Positions 20,036-30,339 are shown, counted from the first letter of the stretch. The stretch is 64,000 nt of DNA from Flammeovirgaceae bacterium (GCA_023251155.1 JAHEZH010000003.1:45487-109486), one strand, 5' to 3'. Made by a program: numbers and translations. Notes: generated by a model not told the origin, from the sequence alone.

Positions 20036-20524
20036 TTAGATTTGCGTAGCCTGGTCTTTCTTCACAACAAGAGTACCCGCTATAATATCATGAAGCGCTT
20101 GCTTTTTCTCCGTAAATGCGGCAATGATATAGCCAATTAAAAAAGTTAAATTGGATAACAACCTGCAAAGGTTACGAACAAACGCTTTCCCGAAATCAAG
20201 TTTATTGCCATTCAAATCGGTTACCTTAATTCCCATAGCCAGCTTGCCTACGGTAGCCTGAGTCTTGGATGACTCCATAAACGTGAAATATAAAATCTGA
20301 ACAGCCATGGCTACAATAAAGTAGGTTCCGGCCATTGCCATAATGACGGCCACCATTCCACCTACCTGTTCCGGATCTTCCATATCCATAGTACTCATTC
20401 CACCGGCCGCTCCAATTCCTATGGCCGCCAGTAGAGGTACGATAATAAACATTTGGAGTAACCAGATAATGATTGAATCAATGATGATGGCTACCAGACG
20501 TTGGCCGAAGCTTGCATAATTCAT
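20036..20524 (-). CDS. RDD family membrane protein
   Basis: YASFGQRLVAIIIDSIIIWLLQ, QATVGKLAMGIKVTDLNG, KQALHDIIAGTLVV. Confidence 0.93.
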   Translation of the reverse strand: MNYASFGQRLVAIIIDSIIIWLLQMFIIVPLLAAIGIGAAGGMSTMDMEDPEQVGGMVAVIMAMAGTYFIVAMAVQILYFTFMESSKTQATVGKLAMGIKVTDLNGNKLDFGKAFVRNLCRLLSNLTFLIGYIIAAFTEKKQALHDIIAGTLVVKKDQATQI

Positions 20525-20613
20525 AAGTGTGTAGTTTAAGGTATGGTGTTATTTTTGATGAAATTTAGAAAAGATGAGAAACAGATCATAGAATCTCACA
20601 AAGCATTTTATTG

Positions 20614-20955
20614 TTAGTTAATGGTCTCCGATTGAAATTCCGCCGTGCTTCTTCTTTTAAATTTCAGAAAATCAAAACACAAATAACCTGCTGCTGCAGG
20701 TACGAGCAGGAAGATACTCCTGTTCGCTTCATCAGCTTTATCCACATCCAACCTTAGCAGGTGTGTGAATGCTGTGGTCATACCACAACCGGGGCATTCA
20801 AAATGAAAAAGTAATTTCCAAAGACAGGGTATGCCGATATCAATTGCCAGCGTTGCTTTGAGAACAGCAGATAAAAGCAGGTAAAGTAGTACCGATGCGG
20901 TGATGCTATTGGCTTTGTAATACCGAAAAAGAAACAAGAAACAGCGGCTATCCAT
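20614..20955 (-). CDS. DUF2752-like membrane protein
   Basis: CPGCGMTTAFTHLLRLD motif, TM segments. Confidence 0.85.
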   Translation of the reverse strand: MDSRCFLFLFRYYKANSITASVLLYLLLSAVLKATLAIDIGIPCLWKLLFHFECPGCGMTTAFTHLLRLDVDKADEANRSIFLLVPAAAGYLCFDFLKFKRRSTAEFQSETIN

Positions 20956-21265
20956 TATGGATCACGTTACCATCGGCATCTTTAAAGTTGCCCATTATAA
21001 TGATAATAAAATCGACCAACATCCAGATACCACACCCGCCCAGAGTAAGAAGTTGGGCGACACCAATAGCAGTATGCCCTGTATAAAAGCGATGCACCCC
21101 AAATACGCCCAGGAACCAGCACAGTAACAGGCAGGTAAGCCAGCGGTTATCCTTGATTAACCCGGGAGGAGGAAGCTGCCGCACTCCGCACCGGGGGCAA
21201 ATCTCTGCTCTTATATTAATCAGTGAACCACATTCCGTACAGTATTTCTCGTTCTCTGATTTCAT
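20948..21265 (-). CDS. TM2 domain protein with N-terminal zinc ribbon
   Basis: CTECGSLINIRAEICPRCGVRQ then LLCWFLGVFGVHRFYTGHTAIGVAQLLTLGGCGIWMLVDFI; internal Met at 21265 more likely than 21343. Confidence 0.9.
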   Translation of the reverse strand: MKSENEKYCTECGSLINIRAEICPRCGVRQLPPPGLIKDNRWLTCLLLCWFLGVFGVHRFYTGHTAIGVAQLLTLGGCGIWMLVDFIIIIMGNFKDADGNVIHNG

Positions 21266-21462
21266 ATTAAAGTCAGTTTTAGTATACACTGATTGAACTT
21301 CATCTCTATAAATATAGTAAAGTCCTTTCTTCGGTAAAAGCAAAACTGCACTTTCAGAAAATTCTGATAACCCTCTTGCCTTTCATATAACTAACCTGTT
21401 TACGATAAGCGAGCTCTTCTTATATTGCCTCTCAGGAAAGTCCATACCTATTTATTAACTAC

Positions 21463-23997
21463 ATGAAAAAACTTTTTTTCTCGCTTCTCTTATTTTCTAC
21501 CCTGGCTTCTTTTGGCCAGGCCCCGCTTCAATCGCCCGATCAGTTTTTGGGCTATGAGTTGGGTGAACGCTTCACCCGTCACCAACGGGTAGTGGATTAC
21601 TTCAACTATATTGATGAGGCACTGCCCACAGTGAAAGTGACTCAATACGGTGAAACATATGAGCACCGTCCTCTCATCTATGCGGTTGTTGCTTCGGCAG
21701 AAAACTTTGCCAACCTGGAGCAAATCCGTCAGGACAATTTGAAACGTGCCGGTGTGTTGGAAGGAACACCATCGGCCAATAAAGTTGCTATCGTTTGGCT
21801 GAGCTACAACGTGCATGGCAATGAAGCCAACTCGATGGAAGCATCAATGAAAACATTGTATGAATTAGTGAATCCTGCGAATACGAAATCAAAAGAGTGG
21901 TTGAAGAATACCGTAGTCATACTCGACCCGTGCCTCAACCCCGATGGTCGCGATCGGTATGCAAACTTTTACAATCAATATGGCAACTTCCCTGCTAATG
22001 CAAGTGGTGATGCAAAAGAACACCGTGAGCCATGGCCAGGCGGAAGAGCAAATCACTATTTGTTTGACCTTAACCGCGACTGGGCGTGGGAGACACAACA
22101 GGAATCCGTATCGCGTATAAAAATATATAACGAATGGTTCCCACATGTTCATGTTGACTTTCATGAGCAGGGATATAATAACCCATACTACTTCGCACCG
22201 GCAGTAGAACCTTATCACGAAGTGATCAGCAACTGGCAGCGTGAGTTCCAGACCATGATTGGAAAAAACAACGCCAGGTACTTTGATGAACAAGGCTGGC
22301 TGTATTTCACTAAAGAAGTATTTGACTTGTACTATCCCAGCTATGGCGACACCTATCCTACCTACAGCGGTGCTATTGGTATGACGTACGAGCAAGGTGG
22401 CGGTGGCTTTGGCGGATTGAGAATCACCACCAAAGAAGGAGATCCGCTTACACTGAAAGACCGGTTAACACATCACTTTACTGCTGGTATTTCTACAGTA
22501 GAGATCACCTCAGCAAATGCGGCCAAAGTAGTGGATGAGTTTGAAAAGTATGCCAAAGAAAACCTGAATGGACCTGCAGCTCCTTACAAAACGTATGTGA
22601 TCAAAGCAGACAACAATACAGATAAGATTGAGAAAATTACAAAATGGATGGATACTCATTCCATAAAGTACGGTCATGCAAGCGCTGGCAAAGCAGCTCG
22701 TGGATTTGAATACCAGACTCAGAGTGTGGTCAACTTTAATCTGACAACCGATGACATTATCATCAGCGCACATCAGCCAAAGTCACGTTTCATTACTACT
22801 TTGTTCGAACCGCAATCAAAACTTCCTGACTCTGCCACCTATGATATCACCGCCTGGAACCTGATGTACAATTACGATCTCAAAGCCTATGCGCTTAATG
22901 AGCGTATCAATGTAGGTAAAGCTTACCAGGCAAAAGCAGTGGATAATGCTTCTGTTGCCGCCAAGCCGTATGCGTATATTTTCAAATACCAAAGCGTGAA
23001 AGATGTAGAGTTCCTTGCTTCTCTTTTGCAGAAAGGGGTGAAAGTACGGGCCTCCTCAAAGTCGTTTACCACCGCGGGACAAAACTTTGATGCGGGGTCG
23101 TTGATCGTTACCCGCAGAAACAACGAAAGTCTTGTGGATTTTGATAACACCGTGCAGCGTATTGCCAAAACCATGGGAAGAAAAATCTATACCACGACAA
23201 CGGGCTTTGTGGATAAAGGAAAAGATTTTGGATCGGGCTATGTCGATTTTATAAAGGCTCCTAAAGTAGCCGTGTTGATTGGTGAACAAACCTCTTCCCT
23301 TAGCGCAGGTGAGATCTGGTATTTCTTTGAGCAACAATTACATTATCCCATCACCCAGATAGGTACGGATTATTTCAAAAGCATCGACCTGAAAAAGTAT
23401 GATGTATTGGTTGTGCCGGAGGGATATTACCGAATCTTTGACGAAGGAACACTGGAGTCGGTTTCTGGCTGGGTAGCTGGCGGAGGACGATTGATTGTGA
23501 TTGCCAATGGTACTTCTTCTTTCGCTGAGAAAAAAGGATTCGCACTGAAGCCCTATGCTACGGAAGCAGAAAAAACAGAAGCGGAGAAAAAAGAAAAAGA
23601 AGCGAAAGAAAAATCATTGCTCACCCGATACGAAGATGCAGAACGCAAACAATTATCAGAAGCGATATCGGGTGCCATCTACAAAGTGGCGGTGGATAAT
23701 TCACATCCCCTGGCATACGGCCTGCGCGATACGTACTTCACTTTAAAAACAAACGAACTACGCTATGGCTACCTTGAAAATGGGTGGAATGTAGGAGTGA
23801 TCAAAGGCAACGCGAAACCCGTACAGGGTTTTGCCGGATCGGTCATCAACAAAAAAATGTCCAACAGCCTTGTGTTTGGTGTTGAAGAGAAGGGTCAGGG
23901 CAAAGTAGTTTACCTTGTTGATAATCCATTGTTCCGTTGCTTCTGGGAAAATGGAAAGATGGTGTTCTCCAATGCCGTCTTTATGGTAGGACAATGA
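21463..23997 (+). CDS. M14 family zinc carboxypeptidase, secreted
   Basis: Signal peptide; WLSYNVHGNEANSMEA, LDPCLNPDGRDRY, DLNRDWAWETQQES, DFHEQGYN; long C-terminal extension. Confidence 0.92.
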   Translation: MKKLFFSLLLFSTLASFGQAPLQSPDQFLGYELGERFTRHQRVVDYFNYIDEALPTVKVTQYGETYEHRPLIYAVVASAENFANLEQIRQDNLKRAGVLEGTPSANKVAIVWLSYNVHGNEANSMEASMKTLYELVNPANTKSKEWLKNTVVILDPCLNPDGRDRYANFYNQYGNFPANASGDAKEHREPWPGGRANHYLFDLNRDWAWETQQESVSRIKIYNEWFPHVHVDFHEQGYNNPYYFAPAVEPYHEVISNWQREFQTMIGKNNARYFDEQGWLYFTKEVFDLYYPSYGDTYPTYSGAIGMTYEQGGGGFGGLRITTKEGDPLTLKDRLTHHFTAGISTVEITSANAAKVVDEFEKYAKENLNGPAAPYKTYVIKADNNTDKIEKITKWMDTHSIKYGHASAGKAARGFEYQTQSVVNFNLTTDDIIISAHQPKSRFITTLFEPQSKLPDSATYDITAWNLMYNYDLKAYALNERINVGKAYQAKAVDNASVAAKPYAYIFKYQSVKDVEFLASLLQKGVKVRASSKSFTTAGQNFDAGSLIVTRRNNESLVDFDNTVQRIAKTMGRKIYTTTTGFVDKGKDFGSGYVDFIKAPKVAVLIGEQTSSLSAGEIWYFFEQQLHYPITQIGTDYFKSIDLKKYDVLVVPEGYYRIFDEGTLESVSGWVAGGGRLIVIANGTSSFAEKKGFALKPYATEAEKTEAEKKEKEAKEKSLLTRYEDAERKQLSEAISGAIYKVAVDNSHPLAYGLRDTYFTLKTNELRYGYLENGWNVGVIKGNAKPVQGFAGSVINKKMSNSLVFGVEEKGQGKVVYLVDNPLFRCFWENGKMVFSNAVFMVGQ

Positions 23998-24027
23998 GCG
24001 ATTGATTCGATTAAACAATCACGTAAC

Positions 24028-24061
24028 AAAACAGGCTGTCTTGGAGAAGGCAGCCTGTTTT
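24028..24061 (+). terminator. Intrinsic terminator after M14 peptidase
   Basis: aaaacaggctg (24028-24038) / cagcctgtttt (24051-24061). Confidence 0.75.
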
Positions 24062-24127
24062 CGTTTATGGGCTGGGCGAAATCATCTACCGGTATAAACC
24101 GGTCAATTGCAATTCCGCATTGAACCA

Positions 24128-24844
24128 TCAAGGCGTAGTCACGATGTTCTTTTCATCAATCAGGTTTATGCACTTATAGCGCAGGTAAAGCTGGGCGATG
24201 GCAATCACATCGCCCAAACAATATTCAGCAATCTTGGTCAGATTCTTTTCCTTGTAATACACTTCACTTACCTGCGATCCATCCATCACTCCCTTGCTGG
24301 AGGGGATATCAAAAATTGCCGCCAGCAGATCGAGTGACGTGTAATGTTTGTAGTCTCCAAACTTCCACATGTCCATCGTATCCAAATGGGTTACTTCCCA
24401 CGGCTTACGTCCGGATTGGTTTAGTAAGGCCGGTGGCACTACGGCATTGATCAACATCCTGCGACACAGGAAAGGAAAATCAAATTCCTTACCATTATGA
24501 GCGCACAATCTTGTGTTGCCATCCATTTTATCCAGCATGGCTTTAAATTCCAGAAGCAGTTTCTTTTCGTCATGGTCGGCGAAGTACTTTATCTTCAATC
24601 CCATCTCGCCTTTTTCATTTTCAGTGTACTTGCCCACCGCAATCACCACAATTCGGGCAAACTCGGCATAGATTCCCGATCGGTTATAAAACAATTCTTC
24701 ATCCGTCTGGCTTTCTTCCCTTCTTAAAAAACCGGCCTTGCGTGCCCACTGTATTTTAAGGCGTTCACTTAATGTGGTATAGTTGTCCGTACAGCCAATG
24801 GTTTCAATATCCAAAAAAAGGATGTCGCGTAGTTCAGCATTCAT
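24128..24844 (-). CDS. Predicted 3'-5' exonuclease (PolB-like exonuclease domain)
   Basis: ILFLDIETIG (DxE), LCAHNGKEFDFPFLCRRM, YCLGDVIAIAQLYLRY. Confidence 0.88.
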   Translation of the reverse strand: MNAELRDILFLDIETIGCTDNYTTLSERLKIQWARKAGFLRREESQTDEELFYNRSGIYAEFARIVVIAVGKYTENEKGEMGLKIKYFADHDEKKLLLEFKAMLDKMDGNTRLCAHNGKEFDFPFLCRRMLINAVVPPALLNQSGRKPWEVTHLDTMDMWKFGDYKHYTSLDLLAAIFDIPSSKGVMDGSQVSEVYYKEKNLTKIAEYCLGDVIAIAQLYLRYKCINLIDEKNIVTTP

Positions 24845-24894
24845 ATAACTAAGATAAAATAAAGACTGGTATAATCCTTGCCTCTAACCGAAGG

Positions 24895-25203
24895 ATGAGA
24901 TGGCAAATTCTATTTGTTTTCTATAAACGTTTCTATTGGATGACAATAGGTGTTTCATTGCTCACCTGCCTCCTGTTCGTTCAGTCGGGCGACCCCAAAG
25001 CAATCGTTCTCTTTCTATGGACAAAACTTATCACCAACGGAGTAGCGCTTCTTTTCCTGCACCTCTTTGACAGGGATAAGCTCTACTTCTTTTACAACCT
25101 GGGTTATTCCGCCAGAAGGCTTTCTGTTCTTTCGTTTGTGTTCGATCTTTTACTCTGGTCACTATTACTGTCGTTAACCCTGATTATCCATGAAAACAGT
25201 TAA
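24895..25203 (+). CDS. Small membrane protein upstream of orphan ABC ATPase
   Basis: 102 aa, three or more hydrophobic segments; same strand, 93 bp upstream of the ABC gene. Confidence 0.6.
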   Translation: MRWQILFVFYKRFYWMTIGVSLLTCLLFVQSGDPKAIVLFLWTKLITNGVALLFLHLFDRDKLYFFYNLGYSARRLSVLSFVFDLLLWSLLLSLTLIIHENS

Positions 25204-25296
25204 AGGAATGGCACGACGATAAAAAACCAGCGTTCCCTGTAAAAATTTTTACTCTGCTGCCCGCAGTTTATATCCCGATTTTAATTTCTCTTTTAT

Positions 25297-25947
25297 ATGA
25301 CATTGGAATTCGATGGTGTACAATTTGGCTTTGACGAGCGACTACTCCTTTCAGGTATTTATCTGAAGTGTGAAACAGGTAAAATAACAGGATTGCTCGG
25401 CAGAAATGGATCAGGAAAAAGTACACTTTTAAAAATTGCATTTGGTGCTTTGCGTGCAGAAACTTTGTCTGTCCGTATCGATGGAAAAGTAATTCTGCCG
25501 CCTGCGTTCTGCTCACGCGAAATTGTCTATCTCCCCCAGGACAGTTTTATCCCTGATGATCTATCGTTAAGGAAAATCCTGAAGCTGTACGAGGTGAGTG
25601 AACCTTCTATTCTCCAATCATTTCCCGAACTCGAACACAATCTTTCATTGAATGCCGACGAGCTATCCGGCGGAAGACGAAGGCTGTTTGAAGTCGTGCT
25701 CGTGTTACATTCGAAAGCTGCATTCTGCTTGCTGGATGAGCCGTTCACCGGGCTCACTCCGGTAGTAGTTGAACGACTTCAGGAAGTTATCCAGAAGCTA
25801 AAATCAACGAAAGGAATTCTAATTACCGACCATCTCTATCGCCAGGTGATCAGCCTGTCTGATACACTTTACCTGCTGGCCAATGGAACAACTCATTTAA
25901 TAAAAAATAAAGAAGATTTAATTCAACGAGGGTACCTGATTGAATAG
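25297..25947 (+). CDS. ABC transporter ATP-binding protein
   Basis: Walker A GLLGRNGSGKSTLLK, signature LSGGRRRLFEV, Walker B AAFCLLDEPF, H-loop LITDHLY. Confidence 0.95.
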   Translation: MTLEFDGVQFGFDERLLLSGIYLKCETGKITGLLGRNGSGKSTLLKIAFGALRAETLSVRIDGKVILPPAFCSREIVYLPQDSFIPDDLSLRKILKLYEVSEPSILQSFPELEHNLSLNADELSGGRRRLFEVVLVLHSKAAFCLLDEPFTGLTPVVVERLQEVIQKLKSTKGILITDHLYRQVISLSDTLYLLANGTTHLIKNKEDLIQRGYLIE

Positions 25948-26844
25948 CTATTGGTTAACACGATTAATGATACTCGGTAATACTTTGTCAATGATCAGTA
26001 AAAGAAAGAATGCAAATACAGCTGCGAGCGCAATGATTGCTATGGACAACAAATAATATTGAACAGCCCATTCGAACGAAACCTTTAGCCGGTGCAGCAA
26101 ACTTATGGGCCGAATTGCCCTCGCTTCCAATAATGTAAAACGAAACGTACAGAACTCATTCTCTTCATCAAAATCACCTAACGTTACGCCAAGACTTTGT
26201 AGTTCCTGTTCTATTTCCAATACGCGATTTTGCAAGTTGATAAACTCTTCAATGCGTCCGCTCTGCTTCTTTATCTCCAGCAAAGATTGTCTGGTGATTT
26301 CAAGAGACGCTTTCTTTGCATTAAGCGCATTAAATTCATTGGTCTTATCAATCTTGATGATCTCCTTTGACCCAATCGTTCCTATTTTCAAAAGCGCAAC
26401 ATAAAATGAATCGAATTTTTGCGGGGGGATGCCTATCAGTAAGTGAAGTTCTCGGGTCCCTTTCTTACCCGCATTCTGTTCATATTGTATTATGGCATTT
26501 TCACTCTTAATTTTTGCTCGGAGATTTTGCTCATCTTCATCAAACTTTGAACTCCGTGATTTTACTGTAGCCGTCTTTTCATACTTCTGGTCTACATCTA
26601 CTTGCGGTGAAGCCCCATTCTGCAATGTTCCCGGATTTGGTGTCTTGTCATACTTATAGCGATCACTAGCGTAATTCCTTTTTACATTTTCCAGTTCCGA
26701 AAAAAAATCAGAAAAATACTCTTCTTGTGCTTCGTTGGCTCCGGTGGTATAGCCGTATACAAAGCGGAAAACAAAAAGAAATGCGAACCCAACCGCTACA
26801 AAAAGCAAGGTCTTGATTACGCGTCTTTTAAAAGGTGTTTTCAT
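25948..26844 (-). CDS. DUF4349-like membrane protein
   Basis: N-terminal TM, coiled coil (LQNRVLEIEQELQSLGVTLGDFDEENEFCTFRFTL), C-terminal TM. Confidence 0.7.
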   Translation of the reverse strand: MKTPFKRRVIKTLLFVAVGFAFLFVFRFVYGYTTGANEAQEEYFSDFFSELENVKRNYASDRYKYDKTPNPGTLQNGASPQVDVDQKYEKTATVKSRSSKFDEDEQNLRAKIKSENAIIQYEQNAGKKGTRELHLLIGIPPQKFDSFYVALLKIGTIGSKEIIKIDKTNEFNALNAKKASLEITRQSLLEIKKQSGRIEEFINLQNRVLEIEQELQSLGVTLGDFDEENEFCTFRFTLLEARAIRPISLLHRLKVSFEWAVQYYLLSIAIIALAAVFAFFLLLIIDKVLPSIINRVNQ

Positions 26845-26884
26845 TAGTGGGAGGGGTTAGTGAGGTTGATGAAAATTACAATCT

Positions 26885-27289
26885 TTAAGAGTGAAGGACA
26901 CCCTCCCTGTCAAGCTCCTTAATAAAGGAAAGATTTGCTTCGCAGATGGAATCTGGCACAAACACAAATCGCTTGTCATGGATTTTTCCACCCACATAGT
27001 AACTCACCCAATATTCATTGTTAAGGTGAAATACATTTTCCTGGATGGGTTCAATTAACGCACTGCTTTTTGCGGATACATTTTCCAAAAAATGACGAAG
27101 AGTGGAAGTCTTCTGCTGCTCACCCTCTTTTTCGCCGTAGCCGGTACTCGCTACAATTGCGTTCTCAATGGTAAAATCATTTCTATTGATGAGGTACACT
27201 TTCCAATCATAGGTATCCAACAATGTTTTCTCTCTTGCTATGGCCACCGTCACGTTACTTACTTCCGGTATATCTATGTCTTTCTTCAT
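26885..27289 (-). CDS. Conserved hypothetical protein
   Basis: 134-aa ORF with coding-like composition, co-oriented with lipB and the DUF4349-like gene; no confident domain. Confidence 0.65.
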   Translation of the reverse strand: MKKDIDIPEVSNVTVAIAREKTLLDTYDWKVYLINRNDFTIENAIVASTGYGEKEGEQQKTSTLRHFLENVSAKSSALIEPIQENVFHLNNEYWVSYYVGGKIHDKRFVFVPDSICEANLSFIKELDREGVLHS

Positions 27290-27306
27290 TTCTAAAATTC
27301 GCCTTA

Positions 27307-28020
27307 CTAGTACGTTAATTCCATTTCAAACAAAGCCGCTATTTTCGATTTTAATATTGCATTTACTTGGTCTATGTCTTGTGCACTTCCCAGCTCCTTT
27401 TCCAATGATGTTACCGCTTTATCCGTAATGCCACACGCAACAATATTTTTGAAATAGGAAAGATCGGCATTCACATTAAAGGCAAGTCCGTGCATGGTCA
27501 CCCACCGGCTTGTCTTCACACCCAGCGCACATATTTTTCTGGCCGCATTACCTTCCCCGATCCACACACCGGTAAGGCCTGCTATCCTACCCGCCTCAAT
27601 TCCGAATTCATTCAATGTCTGGATCACCGATTCTTCGAGCAAGCGCATGTAGTGATGGATATCCGTAAAAAAATTTTCCAGATCCATTACCGGATAAACA
27701 ACAATCTGCCCCGGGCCATGGTAGGTAATATCACCTCCACGATTGATGTGGTAATAGGTGGCTCCAATGGAGGGAAGATTTTCTTTATCGATCAGCAGAT
27801 TACTTTCTTCACCACTCTTGCCCAACGTGTACACATGCGGATGCTGGCAGAAAATAAGAAAATTATCCGTTGCTTTCTGATCTGACTCAGGCAAGTCGCG
27901 ATTCCCTTTCTTTATTTCGAGTATATCGTTAAACAATTTGGTTTGATAATCCCACGCCTGCTGATAGTCAACAACGCCCAGATTGATAAACTTTACTTTA
28001 CGATGGATGATGGAATTCAA
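27307..28020 (-). CDS. lipB: Lipoyl(octanoyl) transferase
   Basis: NRGGDITYHGPGQIVVYPVMDLE, GLTGVWIGEGNAARKICALGVKTSRWVTMHGLAFNVN, ACGI. Confidence 0.96.
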   Translation of the reverse strand: MNSIIHRKVKFINLGVVDYQQAWDYQTKLFNDILEIKKGNRDLPESDQKATDNFLIFCQHPHVYTLGKSGEESNLLIDKENLPSIGATYYHINRGGDITYHGPGQIVVYPVMDLENFFTDIHHYMRLLEESVIQTLNEFGIEAGRIAGLTGVWIGEGNAARKICALGVKTSRWVTMHGLAFNVNADLSYFKNIVACGITDKAVTSLEKELGSAQDIDQVNAILKSKIAALFEMELTY

Positions 28021-28079
28021 TGTCGATATGATCTAAACATGACCTAAACCTAAACACACGCAGCGTGTGCAAAAGTTCG

Positions 28080-29078
28080 TTACTTTATTTTTGCTAATTC
28101 TTCTTTTAGAAAATCCACCGTCTCCAGAGAGTCGGGCTCTACCCCGTTTTCTTTCGCCAGGGAAAACGAAATCCAATCGATCAGGTGAATGAGATAGTAG
28201 TATTGCTCCAGCAAAGAAGCTCCCTCCGCTACAATATCAATGATGGGATTCGATTGCTTCTCGAAAATAGGGCGACAGATTTCCATGCGCTTTGCTACAC
28301 GCTCATGGTCATGGTCCGAATACAAATAAACCACCTGTACCTGACTCAGGATATTTTCAGGAAAACGCCATCCGGTTATTTCATTGTGATTCATTTCCGG
28401 AAATGTATTCACATGCGCCAGCTGCTTTGCGTTTTCATTCAACTGATTTTGAAAACGAATCGCGATCGGGTTCAATCTTCCATCACAGTAAATAAAAGGA
28501 AGTTTTCCTTTCAGTTTTCGCGCAATCAATTCCGCCTGCGCCTGTATCGCTTTCTCTCCCCGATTGAGATATTCGATAGCATTTTCTGTTTCCTTTATAA
28601 ATGCGGCCCCAATCAGGTTCGTATGATACAACGCATACAAAAGCGAAATCATCATGTACCCCAGCTGCCCGCGAAGACTTCCTTTGCTGGCAGGAAACTG
28701 GATGTAATAGAGGTTGTACTCCTTCGCCAGCTCCAGCATTTTTCCACCTGACGAAATGCAGATGATGTGCGCCCGCTTCAGCATTGCTTTTTGTATGGCC
28801 GACAATGTTTCTTCCGTATTGCCACTGTACGAGCAGGCAATGAACAAAGTATGCGGACTCACAAACTGCGGAATGTTGTACCCTTTACATACCGTGATCG
28901 GAATGGGCACTCTCCCAAACGTAAGCGACTCAACGATATTCGCTCCAATACCCGATCCGCCCATACCCGTGATCAATATGTTGCGAATGTCACTGCCCGG
29001 CCGTACCAAATCCACCGCTTGCCCTATGCGCAAGGCATCGGCTAATTGTTTTGTAAACCCTTCTATCAAATTCTTCAC
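28080..29078 (-). CDS. SIS-domain bifunctional phosphoglucose/phosphomannose isomerase
   Basis: NILITGMGGSGIGANIVES, ACSYSGNTEETLSA, FPEMNHNEITGW. Confidence 0.9.
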   Translation of the reverse strand: MKNLIEGFTKQLADALRIGQAVDLVRPGSDIRNILITGMGGSGIGANIVESLTFGRVPIPITVCKGYNIPQFVSPHTLFIACSYSGNTEETLSAIQKAMLKRAHIICISSGGKMLELAKEYNLYYIQFPASKGSLRGQLGYMMISLLYALYHTNLIGAAFIKETENAIEYLNRGEKAIQAQAELIARKLKGKLPFIYCDGRLNPIAIRFQNQLNENAKQLAHVNTFPEMNHNEITGWRFPENILSQVQVVYLYSDHDHERVAKRMEICRPIFEKQSNPIIDIVAEGASLLEQYYYLIHLIDWISFSLAKENGVEPDSLETVDFLKEELAKIK

Positions 29079-29113
29079 AATTCTTTTTTAAATTCAGTAA
29101 CCAAAGGTAGATC

Positions 29114-29467
29114 ATGAGTGACAAAATAAAAACCGGAAACGAAGGCGAGCAGCTTGCTGCCAATTTTCTCCTGGAAAAAGGTTTTGAAATTGTGCAACGC
29201 AATTACCGCTACAAGCATTCAGAAATTGACCTGATTGTGAAGAAAGACAACTGGCTGATCTTCGTGGAGGTGAAAACGCGCAGTTCACACTCTTTCGGGT
29301 TTCCTGAACAATTTGTTGATCGCAATAAAGTGAAGACTATTCTTTTTGGTGCCTTGAATTACATGCACGAGGTGAACTGGCAGGGAAATGTGCGCTACGA
29401 CATTGTAGCGGTGAGTTTGGGCCGGGGCACTCCTGATATTGTTCTTATCGAAGATGCCTTCTATTGA
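29114..29467 (+). CDS. YraN / UPF0102 family nuclease-like protein
   Basis: GNEGEQLAANFLLEKGFEIVQRNYRYKHSEIDLIVKKDNWLIFVEVKTRS. Confidence 0.94.
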   Translation: MSDKIKTGNEGEQLAANFLLEKGFEIVQRNYRYKHSEIDLIVKKDNWLIFVEVKTRSSHSFGFPEQFVDRNKVKTILFGALNYMHEVNWQGNVRYDIVAVSLGRGTPDIVLIEDAFY

Positions 29468-29470
29468 GTG

Positions 29471-30292
29471 CTACTGCAGGTTAGAGTAAATTTCTTTTCC
29501 CTTCAGATCCCATTCACGCTTTACGTAAGGAGTTTTATTCTTATCGAACGGATCGGCAGGGTAAGCAATTATCTTTTTTCTTTTCCCGTTAGGATAGTTC
29601 TCTGTCCATTCGCCTACTTTAGTATCCCACTTGTATTCACCCTGCACCGCTATGGTTCCATTTTCATGAAACATGGTGTAATAGCCTTCACGCTCATCGT
29701 ACTCAACCGGAATCATCTCTTTCACCTTCTTCCGCTCAGCGGCATCGTAGTAAGTGACTAACGATTCCTTGGGCCAGCCTTTGTAGTATTTTTCTTTGTC
29801 ATCGAGCAGGTCGTCCCGATTGTATTTCATCCATCGACCATGCTTCGCTCCTTTGTAATAGATGCCTTCTTCCAGTACTACTTCTCCCTGCATTTTTTTA
29901 TAAGGCCCATGCAGCAGTTTACCTTTCTTCGGATCAAAGCCTGTTTTTCTTATTTCATTACGTGTGAAATCATACCAATAGATATCGCGTACAAACCGGG
30001 TGGCTTCATCCGGGTATTTCAGGTAATAGAAGAGTTCAAGTACCATCTTTTCGCCATAGCCTTTGCGGGTGAACCCCTTCTTGGTTTTGATTCCGTAAAA
30101 GGTCTTCTTCTTTGGCTTTTTCTTTTTGGTAACAATGGGTTCCGAGTTGGCTTCGTCCAGCTGCAAAAGTTTGTAAGGCTTGTCTGTTTCAAAAGTATAT
30201 TGACCTTCCTTACCAAAGGATTCATTTTTCTTGCTCTGGGCATGCCCCATCAGAACCAGGCCAATCAACACAATAGAAAGCGGGTATTTCAT
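29471..30292 (-). CDS. YwqK / MORN-variant repeat protein
   Basis: Repeats such as GPYKKMQGEVVLEEGIYYKGAKHGRWMKY and YTMFHENGTIAVQGEYKWDTKVGEWTENYPNGKRKKI. Confidence 0.82.
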   Translation of the reverse strand: MKYPLSIVLIGLVLMGHAQSKKNESFGKEGQYTFETDKPYKLLQLDEANSEPIVTKKKKPKKKTFYGIKTKKGFTRKGYGEKMVLELFYYLKYPDEATRFVRDIYWYDFTRNEIRKTGFDPKKGKLLHGPYKKMQGEVVLEEGIYYKGAKHGRWMKYNRDDLLDDKEKYYKGWPKESLVTYYDAAERKKVKEMIPVEYDEREGYYTMFHENGTIAVQGEYKWDTKVGEWTENYPNGKRKKIIAYPADPFDKNKTPYVKREWDLKGKEIYSNLQ

Positions 30293-30339
30293 TGCCTTTT
30301 TAAAACGAAGAACAAGTTGAAAAAGTGTATTTGAAAAAA

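Noticed and set aside
21889-22395. 168-aa antisense ORF in the M14 peptidase gene
   Set aside because: Antisense shadow ORF; no recognizable motif
29471-30292. YwqK-like gene as an antitoxin of a toxin-antitoxin system
   Set aside because: The antitoxin label for this family is a naming convention; no toxin-like partner is adjacent (the neighbours are YraN and htpG)
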